In this document: positions 16,937 to 25,187 of the stretch, piece after piece
Layout of the letters: the number at the start of each line of letters is the position of its first letter
How positions within the stretch are numbered: position 1 is the stretch's first letter
Assembly: GCF_014201465.1 (NCBI RefSeq)
Contig: NZ_JACHEP010000013.1
Location: forward strand, 17,700 to 81,699
From: Anoxybacteroides tepidamans
GTDB lineage: Bacteria; Bacillota; Bacilli; Bacillales; Anoxybacillaceae
DNA: 64,000 bases
Direction: 5' to 3'
Notes under the pieces: model-generated
The model's database searches: none
What the model saw: the letters and a program-made list of their open reading frames with translations, nothing else
What the model was told of the DNA's origin: nothing
Made by a program: the position numbers and the translations under genes

Positions 16937-17722
16937 ATGACGGTTGCGTCTTCGGAAAAAATGAAAATTGATATTGTGAAACTAAACGAGGATATTTGCC
17001 TTTTTCCACAAGTTCATCCGATTACGGAAGATATGAAAATTACGCATAAAGGTGTTTCTCGTTTAGTGATGCTCGATCGCTATTCGTTTAAAGATACGGA
17101 AAAATTAACGCTAAGAGTTGGCGATTTTGTCGTATTAACGGTCAAAGAAGATCCGAAGTTTCCGGCGCGCGGGCTTGGATTTATTGTCGATATTGATTGG
17201 GAAGCGAAAAAAGCAAAAGTGCTTGTCGAGGAAGACTATCGAAGCGTGCTTGAAGGTGAGGAAGCGGAAACAGGCGTTGTCGTCCGTTCACTTGATACGA
17301 TCGACAAGCCGCTTGAAATCTTTTACGAGCAAATCGCGAAACGAAATGCGACGGGTTTGGCTGCTGTGGAAAAAACGGAAGAAAAGCGGAAAGAATGGTT
17401 TGAAAAGTTTTATCAAGAGTTGGTCAGCTTAAATTTTGTTCCGGCAGGACGCGTGTTGTACGGCGCAGGCTCTGGTACGGAAGTGACGTATTTTAACTGC
17501 TACGTGATGCCGTTTGTCAAAGATTCGCGTGAAGGTATTTCTGAGCATCGCAAGCAAGTGATGGAAATTATGAGCCGTGGCGGCGGCGTCGGAACGAACG
17601 GTTCTACGCTTCGGCCACGCAATACGCTCGCGCGCGGGGTCAACGGAAAATCGTCCGGATCGGTTTCATGGCTTGACGACATTGCAAAACTTACCCATCT
17701 TGTGGAACAAGGTGGCTCCCGT
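16937..17722 (+). CDS. nrdJ: B12-dependent (class II) ribonucleotide reductase, exon 1
   Basis: Codons 1-262 of NrdJ, which reduces ribonucleotides to deoxyribonucleotides using adenosylcobalamin. Exon 1 ends exactly after GGSR. Joined to exons 18071-18721 and 19918-21048 it gives one frame of 855 residues, the normal size for this family in Bacillaceae. Exon 1 holds the N-terminal part and the redox Cys of the YFNCYVMPF stretch. Start ATG 16937 follows AGAGGAGAG. Reading on without splicing stops at TAA 17723, so the intron must be removed for function. The upstream NrdR boxes suggest repression by NrdR. Confidence 0.93.
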
Positions 17723-18070
17723 TAACAAAGCGCCATCGGCGGGAGTAAAATCTCGTGAATTGCTGGGACACCCTAAAGCCAATTGGACCACAACGTAGCT
17801 GGCAACGGCAGGCGTGACGGTGTAAAAACCAATTGGATGGAACAATGGGCGACCAGCAGCCAAGCATCTCTGGAAACGGAGATGAAGGTTCAGAGACTAT
17901 CGAAACTTCCTCGTTCATCGTGGAAGGAGTAGACCACCCTCATCGGTAACGAGGGGATGGGGCACGAGACAAAGAGGATTCCTCTTTGATGAGATAGTCC
18001 GACCTCTAGTGAAAGCTAGAGAGTGTGGCAGAAATGACCACACCCGCTCGTTGGAGTGAGTAACAAATGG
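17723..18070 (+). ncRNA. group I intron 1 in nrdJ (no ORF)
   Basis: A 348-base intron. The 5' exon end CTCCCGT (17716-17722) pairs with GCGGGAG (17739-17745) to form P1, with the U.G wobble exactly at the splice site. The intron ends in G (18070), and the exons then read SR-RGAQM in frame. Conserved core strings are present: TGCTGGGACACCC near 17760, GTTCAGAGACTA (17888-17899) and GATGAGATAGTCC (17988-18000), the last two giving P7. These are hallmarks of bacterial and phage group I introns of subgroup IA type. No protein is encoded, so it depends on self-splicing and on outside help for mobility. Confidence 0.92.
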
Positions 18071-18721
18071 CGCGGCGCACAAATGATTATGTTGGCCGAT
18101 TGGCATCCCGACATTATTGAATTCATTATTTCGAAAATGCAAAACCCGCGAATTTTGCGTTATTTGCTAGAAAACACAGAAGATGAAGGCATTCAAAAAG
18201 CAGCGAAAGAAAAGCTGAAATTTACGCCACTAACGGAACAAGAACGTGCGATGTATCAGGGCATTGTGAATTATAAAAACATGCCGGGATACGGCGGGTT
18301 TAGCGAAAAAATTATTAAAGACGCGGAAGAAAAGTTACGCATAGGCGGCACGTATAGCGTGCACAATCCGGACTTTTTAACGGGAGCAAACATTTCCGTT
18401 TGCTTAACGAAAGAGTTTATGGAGGCAGTGGAAAAAGACGAAGAATACGAACTGCGCTTCCCGGACGTTGAAACGTATTCGGAAGAAGAAATGCGCATCT
18501 ATAACGAAAAATGGCACGAAGTCGGTGATGTGCGTGAATGGGAGAAAATGGGCTATCGCGTCCGCGTGTACCGTAAAATTCGTGCGCGCGAACTATGGAA
18601 GCTCATTAACATTTGCGCAACGTATTCCGCCGAACCAGGCATTTTCTTTATCGACAACGCCAACGACATGACGAACGCCAGAGCGTACGGACAAAAAGTA
18701 GTCGCAACAAATCCGTGTGGT
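18071..18721 (+). CDS. nrdJ: B12-dependent ribonucleotide reductase, exon 2
   Basis: Codons 263-479 of NrdJ. It starts RGAQMIMLADWHPDIIEFI, completing the conserved GGSRRGA motif whose first half is in exon 1. It ends with ATNPCG, the active-site loop whose Cys forms the thiyl radical. The next residue of the motif, Glu, is the first codon of exon 3. The exon is exactly 217 codons, so both introns fall between codons. An open frame runs 15 bases upstream into the intron but is not part of the protein. Confidence 0.92.
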
Positions 18722-18904
18722 GAATAGTTTGCCTCACGTAAAAAACTGCGGAATAAAGCAGGAACCCTGAGATGGGAACCTGAACCGAAGGCTGAGCCTA
18801 AAAACTCAGTCAGGGGCAACGCATACGGAGTGAACCTGCCTATATAAAAGGCAGAATATAATCTCCGCAAGAGGCCGCAGCATTACACACGCTTTTTTAC
18901 AAGG

Positions 18905-19552
18905 ATGGTGTACTGCCGAATGAATAGAGGGTATGCCGGATTTTATAGAGGTTTTTATTTGAGAAGTTCTTATGAATATGCATATGCTAAATATTTAGAT
19001 TATCATTTGATTCAATGGGGATACGAGGATCAAGTTTTTGATCTAGGTTATAGGTTATACAAGCCAGACTTCTTTATTTATGATGATAATGGGAATGTTT
19101 GTAGAATAGTGGAAGTTAAATCAAGAAACAAGAGGGAGATAGAAAAAGCTTTAAATGATTTAACTGAAATTCATCGTAAATATGGCATTGAATGTGAGTT
19201 AGTTTCTTATGAGAAACTTCGAGTAATCTATAAACAGTTGCCTTTTACGTTGACGAGTACTATCGAAGAATGGATAAATTCAAATGAGACTACTATTAGT
19301 AAAGTCGCCTCTGGTAGTTTAAACGGCCATTACAGTATGAAGCATCGAGAGGATACAAAGAAAAAAATTGGTGAACACACAAGGAAGTTGTGGGAAACTG
19401 ATAGTTATGCAAAGCAAAGAATGTTAGAAGAGCTAAGAAAGTCTGGATTATCACAAAAAGGAAAGATTAAAATCCCTAGGGGAAAAAAGGATTTGCAAGA
19501 ACTGCGGTGGCTGCTTCACTGTAATAAAAACTGCATCAAAAAAATTTTGTAG
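18905..19552 (+). CDS. intron-encoded PD-(D/E)XK homing endonuclease, main part
   Basis: A 215-residue frame in intron 2. It opens with the family stretch YLRSSYEYAYAKYLDYHL; the PD-(D/E)XK core is YKPDFFIYDDNG followed by VEVKSR. A NUMOD3-type motif follows near residue 140 (SGSLNGHYSMKHREDTKKKI), then the first half of a zinc finger (CNKNC). The frame ends early at TAG after an A7 run; its natural continuation is in the +1 frame (19553 on). The enzyme would cut intron-less nrdJ alleles so that the intron is copied in. Base composition is clearly AT-richer than nrdJ, as expected of an acquired gene. It is probably damaged. Confidence 0.82.
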   Translation: MVYCRMNRGYAGFYRGFYLRSSYEYAYAKYLDYHLIQWGYEDQVFDLGYRLYKPDFFIYDDNGNVCRIVEVKSRNKREIEKALNDLTEIHRKYGIECELVSYEKLRVIYKQLPFTLTSTIEEWINSNETTISKVASGSLNGHYSMKHREDTKKKIGEHTRKLWETDSYAKQRMLEELRKSGLSQKGKIKIPRGKKDLQELRWLLHCNKNCIKKIL

Positions 19553-19577
19553 TCAATCGTGTGCCGGTAAGAATGCA

Positions 19578-19856
19578 ATGAAAAAAGCGACTGAAGTATA
19601 TGTTAGTAAAAGAGAGAGATTACATGTCGAAATAAGAAACTACACTATTCAATGGTCGAAACTAAATAAAGAGGTTGTTCTCAATGCGAAGTTAAATAAA
19701 GTTAGTACAGTTATTGCCCCATTATTAAATGAAATTCAAGATTTGTTTGGAGTAAAGGATCTTAGAGTGATTTCAAAAGCTGTTTTTGGAAAAGATTTAG
19801 GAAGAAAAGAACTTCTTAAGTTTATGAAGAGCGTGTGTAATGAAAACGTATGCTGA
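19578..19856 (+). pseudogene. C-terminal part of the intron 2 homing endonuclease, frameshifted
   Basis: The frame upstream of this ATG reads FCSQSCAGKNA, the second half of the zinc finger begun by CNKNC in the previous frame; it continues into the 92 residues here. One base too many in the AAAAAAATTTT run (19538-19548) explains the break. The C-terminal part is Lys-rich and helical with no motif I recognise, probably a DNA-binding tail. It ends just before the intron's 3' hairpins, so it belongs to the same gene. A start at ATG 19578 has no clear ribosome binding site. Confidence 0.7.
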
Positions 19857-19917
19857 GCTAACGGGAAATGAACCGTTAGAACTATCGGATAAAAAGCCGA
19901 TAGGGTAACATAAACTG

Positions 19918-21048
19918 GAACAACCACTTGCACCTTATTCTGTGTGCAATTTAGCCGCGATTAATTTGGCGAACATGGTCGATAAAGAAAAGAAAGTCGT
20001 CGATTACGAAAAATTAAAACGGACGGTCGAAATTGGTGTCCGTATGCAAGATAACGTCATTGATGCAACGCCGTACTTCCTTGAAGAAAATAAAAAACAA
20101 GCGCTTGGGGAGCGCCGCGTCGGTCTTGGCGTGATGGGATTAGCCGATTTGCTCATCTACTGCGAAAGAGAGTACGGTTCCGAAGAAGGCAACCAGCTTG
20201 TTGACGAAGTGTTTCAAACGATCGCCACAACCGCATACCGCGCGTCGATCGAATTGGCGAAAGAAAAAGGAAGCTTTCCGTTTTTAGTCGGTGAAACGGA
20301 TGAAGAAACTGTACGCTTGCGCGAAGCGTTTATTAACACCGGTTATATGAAAAAAATGCCGGACGATATTCGCCAAGATATTTTAAAATACGGCATTCGC
20401 AACTCGCATTTATTAACGGTTGCTCCGACTGGATCTACTGGGACGATGATCGGCGTGTCAACAGGACTTGAACCATATTTTTCCTTTTCTTATTACCGAA
20501 GCGGTCGTCTTGGCAAGTTTATTGAAGTGAAAGCGGATATCGTCCAAGAATATTTGGACAAGCATCCGGAAGCGGATCCGAACAATTTGCCGCATTGGTT
20601 TGTGACAGCGATGGATTTATCGCCGGAAGCGCATGCCGATGTGCAATGTATCATTCAGCGTTGGGTCGACTCAAGCCTTTCTAAAACCGTTAACGCGCCA
20701 AGAGGCTATACAGTCGAGCAAGTACAAAAAGTATATGAGCGGTTATGGCGCGGCGGGGCAAAAGGCGGTACGGTGTATGTTGACGGTAGCCGTGATTCGC
20801 AAGTATTGACGTTAAAAGCAGAAGAAAATACGCTTGAGGAACAGCTTGAATTGTTGCCAGAAGAAAATAAAGAGAAAAAACGTGCCGTTGCGCTCGTTGA
20901 GACGATTCCAGATTTACGAGCAACCGATGTGACGATCGGTTCAGAAGTTGGCAACATTTGTCCGGTATGCCGCGAGGGAACGGTTGAAGAAATCGGCGGC
21001 TGCAACACGTGCACAAGCTGCGGCGCACAGTTGAAGTGCGGATTGTAA
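19918..21048 (+). CDS. nrdJ: B12-dependent ribonucleotide reductase, exon 3
   Basis: Codons 480-855 of NrdJ, beginning EQPLAPYSVCNLAAINL, which completes the NPCGE active-site motif and continues the barrel. The stretch TGSTGTMIGVSTGLEPYFSF is the usual PTGT/S loop. The C-terminus carries the zinc-like and redox cysteines (CPVCREGT, then CNTCTSCGAQLKCGL), which re-reduce the active site. An isolated reading from GTG 19942 is possible but would lack the catalytic Cys and has no ribosome binding site, so it is an exon. Confidence 0.93.
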   Translation, partial: EQPLAPYSVCNLAAINLANMVDKEKKVVDYEKLKRTVEIGVRMQDNVIDATPYFLEENKKQALGERRVGLGVMGLADLLIYCEREYGSEEGNQLVDEVFQTIATTAYRASIELAKEKGSFPFLVGETDEETVRLREAFINTGYMKKMPDDIRQDILKYGIRNSHLLTVAPTGSTGTMIGVSTGLEPYFSFSYYRSGRLGKFIEVKADIVQEYLDKHPEADPNNLPHWFVTAMDLSPEAHADVQCIIQRWVDSSLSKTVNAPRGYTVEQVQKVYERLWRGGAKGGTVYVDGSRDSQVLTLKAEENTLEEQLELLPEENKEKKRAVALVETIPDLRATDVTIGSEVGNICPVCREGTVEEIGGCNTCTSCGAQLKCGL

Positions 21049-21080
21049 AAAGGAATGGGTTCCCCATTCCTTTTTATTTT
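21047..21080 (+). terminator. terminator after nrdJ
   Basis: Stem AAAGGAATGGG / CCCATTCCTTT with a three-base loop and a T-run. It begins at the nrdJ stop codon. Confidence 0.9.
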
Positions 21081-21097
21081 GGATACAATTGTATTTC

Positions 21098-21137
21098 ATC
21101 ACCTCATGACAATCAACCATACTAACAATGAGGTGAT
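21098..21137 (+). promoter_or_regulatory. hairpin covering the splB ribosome binding site
   Basis: ATCACCTCAT (21098-21107) and ATGAGGTGAT (21128-21137) form a perfect ten-base inverted repeat. The right arm contains the Shine-Dalgarno GAGGTGA of splB, four bases before its ATG. A CATACTAA string at 21118-21125, in the loop, resembles a forespore sigma factor -10 box. So the repeat may be a translation-blocking hairpin or an operator. Confidence 0.55.
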
Positions 21138-21140
21138 TGC

Positions 21141-22166
21141 ATGAAGCCATTTATTCCTCAGCTTGTTTATTTTGAGCCAGAAGCGCTCCATTATCCGCTC
21201 GGCCAAGAATTGAAACAGAAATTCGAAAAGATGAACATTGAAATTCGTGAAACGACGTCGCACAACCAAGTACGCAGCATTCCGGGTGACACGGAATTGC
21301 AGCAATACCGAAACGCGAAATCGACGCTCGTTGTCGGAGTCCGGAGAACGCTTAAATTCGATACGTCTAAGCCGTCAGCGGAGTATGCGATTCCTCTCGC
21401 AACCGGCTGCATGGGCCATTGCCATTATTGCTATTTGCAAACGACGCTCGGAAGCAAGTCCTACATTCGTGTATACGTCAACCTTGATGAAATTTTTTCT
21501 CAAGCGAAAAAGTACATTGATGAGCGCGCTCCGGAAATTACGCGCTTTGAGGCCGCTTGTACATCGGACATTGTCGGCATCGACCACTTGACTCATTCTT
21601 TAAAAAAAGCGATCGAATTTATTGGAGTGACCGAATACGGGCGGCTTCGTTTTGTCACAAAATATGAACACGTCGATCATTTGCTTGATGCAAAACATAA
21701 CGGGAAAACACGCTTTCGTTTTAGCGTCAATTCACGGTATGTCATTCAAAACTTTGAGCCAGGAACATCCTCATTTGAAGCGCGTCTTGAAGCAGCTAGA
21801 AAGGTCGCACGCGCTGGTTACCCGCTCGGTTTTATCGTCGCGCCGATTTACATGCACGACGGATGGGAAGAAGGATATTTGGAGTTATTCGAGCGATTAT
21901 ATGAACAGCTTACAGGGGTGAATACGTCCGATTTAACATTCGAATTAATCCAGCACCGATTCACAAAACCGGCAAAGGCTGTCATTCAAAAACGTTATCC
22001 GAAAACGAAGCTTGATTTGGATGAGAGCAAACGGAAATATAAATGGGGACGATACGGAATCGGCAAATACGTATATCAAGATGAGGATGCGAAGCGGCTT
22101 GAGGAGACGATGAAACATTATATTGCGCAATTTTTCCCAGAGGCAAAGGTACAATATTTCACATAA
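21141..22166 (+). CDS. splB: spore photoproduct lyase
   Basis: A 341-residue radical SAM enzyme that reverts the thymine dimer of spores (5-thyminyl-5,6-dihydrothymine) during germination. The iron-sulfur motif is CMGHCHYCY (Cx3Cx2C). KPFIPQLVYFEPEAL at the start and the C-terminal YKWGRYGIGKYVY are family typical. Start ATG 21141 has GAGGTGA. Expected in the forespore under sigma-G. It is alone, with terminator upstream and mntR promoter downstream; no splA is seen in front. Confidence 0.95.
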   Translation: MKPFIPQLVYFEPEALHYPLGQELKQKFEKMNIEIRETTSHNQVRSIPGDTELQQYRNAKSTLVVGVRRTLKFDTSKPSAEYAIPLATGCMGHCHYCYLQTTLGSKSYIRVYVNLDEIFSQAKKYIDERAPEITRFEAACTSDIVGIDHLTHSLKKAIEFIGVTEYGRLRFVTKYEHVDHLLDAKHNGKTRFRFSVNSRYVIQNFEPGTSSFEARLEAARKVARAGYPLGFIVAPIYMHDGWEEGYLELFERLYEQLTGVNTSDLTFELIQHRFTKPAKAVIQKRYPKTKLDLDESKRKYKWGRYGIGKYVYQDEDAKRLEETMKHYIAQFFPEAKVQYFT

Positions 22167-22179
22167 TTAACTCTTGTCC

Positions 22180-22237
22180 TTGTCAATTTACCATCCCATG
22201 ATATAATAATACTGATTGCTATTTTTGGATCAGTATT
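22180..22237 (+). promoter_or_regulatory. mntR promoter with adjacent inverted repeat
   Basis: TTGTCA (22180-22185) and TATAAT (22202-22207) are 16 bases apart. Directly downstream AATACTGAT (22208-22216) and ATCAGTATT (22229-22237) form a perfect nine-base inverted repeat with a 12-base gap, placed where a repressor could block initiation. Confidence 0.65.
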
Positions 22238-22258
22238 GGTTTACGGGAGGGGACTATT

Positions 22259-22687
22259 ATGCCGACACCAAGCATGGAGGACTATATCGAGCAGATCTAT
22301 ATTCTAATTGAAGAAAAAGGATATGCGAGAGTATCGGATATTGCTGAGGCTTTGTCCGTTCATCCCTCCTCTGTTACAAAAATGGTGCAAAAACTGGATA
22401 AAGATGAATATTTAGTATATGAAAAATATCGTGGTCTTGTGTTGACAGCGAAAGGAAAAAAAATCGGCAAACGGCTTGTGTACCGACATGAATTGCTGGA
22501 ACAATTTATGCGCATTATCGGCGTTGATGAAGAAAACATTTATCGCGATGTTGAGGGAATTGAACATCACTTAAGCTGGAATGCGATTGACCGCATCGGT
22601 GATTTAGTACAATATTTTCAAGAGGATCCAGAGCGTATTCAAGAGCTTCGCAACGTTCAAAAACAAAACGAGCAAAATATAGAGTAA
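22259..22687 (+). CDS. mntR: manganese transport regulator MntR
   Basis: A 142-residue DtxR-family repressor. The N-terminal winged helix ([24 protein letters not shown]) and metal ligands are visible: Asp and Glu in [11 protein letters not shown], and the EGIEHHLS group. With Mn(II) bound it represses Mn uptake genes. Length equals the B. subtilis protein, and it lies next to yqhO as there. Ribosome binding site GGGAGGGG. Confidence 0.95.
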   Translation: MPTPSMEDYIEQIYILIEEKGYARVSDIAEALSVHPSSVTKMVQKLDKDEYLVYEKYRGLVLTAKGKKIGKRLVYRHELLEQFMRIIGVDEENIYRDVEGIEHHLSWNAIDRIGDLVQYFQEDPERIQELRNVQKQNEQNIE

Positions 22688-22774
22688 GGTTCCTTACTCT
22701 TTTTTTGTTTTTAATACTAAATCCCTCTCCCCTTTCTTATACATATATAAAACCGCCAGGAGGGGGCTTTCATC

Positions 22775-23659
22775 GTGGACGTTGACATCGTGTTTTCAGG
22801 GGGTGGCGTGAAAGGATTTGCACTTATTGGCGCTTATGAAGCGATTGAAGCCAAAGGGCTTCGGCTGAAGCGGATTGCCGGAACGAGTGCAGGCTCGCTT
22901 ATTGCTGCATTGATTGCGTCTGGTTATACGAGCCAACAAATCATCGAGTTGCTCGATGAATTAGACTTGCAGCAGCTGCTTGATGAGCGCAGGGCGATCG
23001 TTCCATTGCCATTGATGAAATGGATATTTTTATATTGGAAAATGGGATTGTATAAAGGGGAAGTTCTAGAACGATGGCTAGAAAACGTTTTAGCCGCAAA
23101 GGGAGTCCGAACGTTTGCCGACTTGCCGAAAGAGTGCTTGTATGTCGTTGCATCGGATGTGACAAACGGCCGCATTCTTGTGTTGCCTACTGATTTGCCG
23201 CAATATGGTATCGATCCCGATACATTTTCGGTCGCGAAAGCGGTAAGAATGAGCGTCAGCATTCCGTATTTTTTCGAACCGGTCAAATTGCAAACTAATA
23301 CAGGAAAATTCGTCATTGTCGATGGAGGCGTTCTCAGTAACTTTCCTCTCTTTTTATTTGATGAAGAAAAAGAAGTGAAAAAGCGCCCTGTGCTCGGAAT
23401 TCAGCTCAGCGCTAAACTTACTGAAAGACCGAAAAAGAACATTCGCAATGCGGTTGAACTGTACGAAGCGTTATTCAGCGCAATGAAAGAAGCGCATGAC
23501 GCCCGCTACATTTCACGGCGGCATGAAAAAAATATCGTTTTTATTCCCGTTCATCATGTGCTTCCTACGGAATTTGCGATGACAAGCGAGGAGAGAGAGC
23601 GATTGATCGAATACGGCAAAATGAAAACCGAGCAATTTTTTAAAAAGTGGGCATATTAA
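22775..23659 (+). CDS. yqhO: patatin-like phospholipase YqhO
   Basis: A 294-residue patatin-family hydrolase. Oxyanion-hole GGGVKGFA, nucleophile GTSAGS, and catalytic Asp in VDGGVLSNFPL form the Ser-Asp dyad. It should deacylate phospholipids; the physiological substrate is unknown. GTG 22775 was taken as start because of AGGAGGGGG before it. No signal peptide is seen. It follows mntR with a short terminator-like gap. Confidence 0.92.
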   Translation: MDVDIVFSGGGVKGFALIGAYEAIEAKGLRLKRIAGTSAGSLIAALIASGYTSQQIIELLDELDLQQLLDERRAIVPLPLMKWIFLYWKMGLYKGEVLERWLENVLAAKGVRTFADLPKECLYVVASDVTNGRILVLPTDLPQYGIDPDTFSVAKAVRMSVSIPYFFEPVKLQTNTGKFVIVDGGVLSNFPLFLFDEEKEVKKRPVLGIQLSAKLTERPKKNIRNAVELYEALFSAMKEAHDARYISRRHEKNIVFIPVHHVLPTEFAMTSEERERLIEYGKMKTEQFFKKWAY

Positions 23660-23673
23660 AAAGAGAAATCGGG

Positions 23674-24045
23674 CTAAAATAACGCCCGATTCTTCTTTTT
23701 CCCTTTTTTCCCTTCAATGACTGTTAAATGAGAGGTGCTTCGTTTTTTCTGTAAGCGGTGGTGCGTTCCTTTTTTTGAATGGGACAATGTTTTGACTGGC
23801 AGTTTTCGCTCCCGTTCGGCATACAGTTTTTTCGATTGGTGGACCGCTTTTAAGTAAGCGGATCGTTCCTTATTCTGCCGTTTATAAGCCAAATGGTAAA
23901 TGGCATAAAGGATAGCGACAATTAGCCCGATGAAAATGATGCGCCGGAAGAGCAGCGCTGGTTGTTCAAATAACATATAAACGAACCCGAGTGCTCCTAA
24001 AAAAAGGACAATCCCAATCAATGGATGAATGGTACGACGAAACAT
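23674..24045 (-). CDS. yqhP: membrane protein YqhP
   Basis: A 123-residue protein with two N-terminal membrane helices (HPLIGIVLFLGALGFVYMLF, then RIIFIGLIVAILYAIYHLAY) and a Lys/Arg-rich cytoplasmic tail (HSKKGTHHRLQKKRSTS). Its place between yqhO and yqhQ, on the minus strand, matches B. subtilis yqhP. Function is unknown. It ends in KKGKKKNRALF near the yqhO stop. Confidence 0.83.
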   Translation of the reverse strand: MFRRTIHPLIGIVLFLGALGFVYMLFEQPALLFRRIIFIGLIVAILYAIYHLAYKRQNKERSAYLKAVHQSKKLYAERERKLPVKTLSHSKKGTHHRLQKKRSTSHLTVIEGKKGKKKNRALF

Positions 24046-24069
24046 TGCGCACCCACCTCCTTCATAAAA

Positions 24070-25008
24070 TTACCGACTGGCTTTTGTTGTTTCCTGTTCT
24101 TCCAAACGAAGCAATTGCTGAAATGAAGCGATCGCGACTTCGACTTGATCATCACTTGGTTCTTTTGTCGTCAAAAGCTGTAGCCATAAGCCCGGGTAAC
24201 CGAGCCAGCGCAATATTGGAACATCTCTCAGCCGGTTCGTAAACTGCAACACTTCAAACGAAATGCCGAGAACGACAGGAATTAAGGCAAGCCGGTTAAC
24301 AATTCTTACCCAGAGCGGATTGATCGGGACGAACATATAGACGAATACGCTGACGATGACCGTAAATAAAATAAAGCTGCTGCCGCACCGGTAATGAAGC
24401 CGCGATTGTTGCTGAACGTGTTCAACTGTGAGCGGCACCCCGTTTTCAAAGGCGTTAATGACTTTATGCTCTGCACCGTGATATTGGAACACGCGCTTCA
24501 CAAGCGGTGTAAGCGAAATAAAATAAATATATAAAAGCAACAGCAATAACTTAAAAGTCCCTTCTACGAAAATTTGCGCCATTTTTGACGGGAAAATCGG
24601 TTTTGTAAAGTTGGCCAAAAAGGCTGGGATCATCGTAAAGAGAAATTTTCCAAACAAGAATGATAATACTCCGAGTACGGCGACGCCAAGAACGAGCGAT
24701 AACTTTGACTCCTCTTTTTTCGTTTCATTCAGCGCATTGTGATCGTTCGGATCCAAATCGTAACGTTCGCTCGCAAATTGAAAATGTTTCGCCCCGTTTG
24801 CGCTCGCTTCTAAAATGGCTACGATTCCGCGGATAAACGGAATTTTTTTCAGAAACGACAACGTTCGATTCGTTTGACGTCGTACATGAAAATACTCGAT
24901 CGATTTGTCTTTGCGGCGAATCGCGGTCACGGAATGCTTCTTTCCGGCAAACATCACACCTTCCACAACCGCCTGACCGCCATATATCGGTTTCATTGCT
25001 TTCTCCAT
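24070..25008 (-). CDS. yqhQ: DUF1385 membrane protein YqhQ
   Basis: A 312-residue protein of the DUF1385 family. It begins with the diagnostic YGGQAVVEGVMFAGK and carries YFHVRRQTNRTLSFLKKIPFIRG and the conserved VFQYHGAEHKVINAFENG, RLHYRCGSSF and LGISFEVLQFTNR stretches. Several membrane helices lie between. Function is unknown; the conserved His, Glu and Cys suggest an enzyme. It lies upstream of yqhP, probably in one transcript. Start ATG 25008 or the next ATG at 24996 are both possible. Confidence 0.92.
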   Translation of the reverse strand: MEKAMKPIYGGQAVVEGVMFAGKKHSVTAIRRKDKSIEYFHVRRQTNRTLSFLKKIPFIRGIVAILEASANGAKHFQFASERYDLDPNDHNALNETKKEESKLSLVLGVAVLGVLSFLFGKFLFTMIPAFLANFTKPIFPSKMAQIFVEGTFKLLLLLLYIYFISLTPLVKRVFQYHGAEHKVINAFENGVPLTVEHVQQQSRLHYRCGSSFILFTVIVSVFVYMFVPINPLWVRIVNRLALIPVVLGISFEVLQFTNRLRDVPILRWLGYPGLWLQLLTTKEPSDDQVEVAIASFQQLLRLEEQETTKASR

Positions 25009-25187
25009 TGTTTACACCAACCTATTTCTATATTTATTATTCTATTCTACAAGAAATGGCCGGAAACCTCTAGGTTGATGATACGATTATCATTGCCAAA
25101 AATAAAAATGGATAGACATGGTTTTGTAAATTCATTCATGAGTTTGTTCATGGAAGGCCATACTAAAAACGGAGGTGTCAAACGGCA

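Larger units (their letters stand above)
18722..19917 (+). ncRNA. group I intron 2 in nrdJ, carrying a homing endonuclease
   Basis: A 1196-base intron. The 5' exon end CGTGTGGT (18714-18721) pairs with GCCTCACG (18731-18738) at seven of eight positions, ending in a U.G wobble at the splice site, the mark of a group I P1. It ends in G (19917), and the joined exons read NPCG-EQPLAPYSV. The 3' part shows hairpins CTAACGG/CCGTTAG and CTATCGG/CCGATAG. No group II domain V was found. I could not assign all core pairings, so the subgroup is open. The coding insert at 18905-19856 lies inside. Confidence 0.85.

Noticed and set aside
18056..18727. A stand-alone gene starting inside intron 1
   Set aside because: The first five codons are intron sequence; from 18071 the frame is exon 2 of nrdJ and its end at TAG is inside intron 2.
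19538..19552. Programmed frameshift joining the two endonuclease parts
   Set aside because: The run AAAAAAATTTT would have to give a +1 shift, whereas such runs typically give -1; simple length change is more likely.
18722..19917. Group II intron as an explanation for the second nrdJ insertion
   Set aside because: No GUGYG start, no domain V hairpin and no reverse transcriptase; P1 pairing, U.G wobble and terminal G fit group I.
25075..25105. Fur-type operator near GATACGATTATCATTG between yqhQ and yqhR
   Set aside because: The core GATTATCATT fits but the other half is one base out of register, and no iron gene is adjacent.
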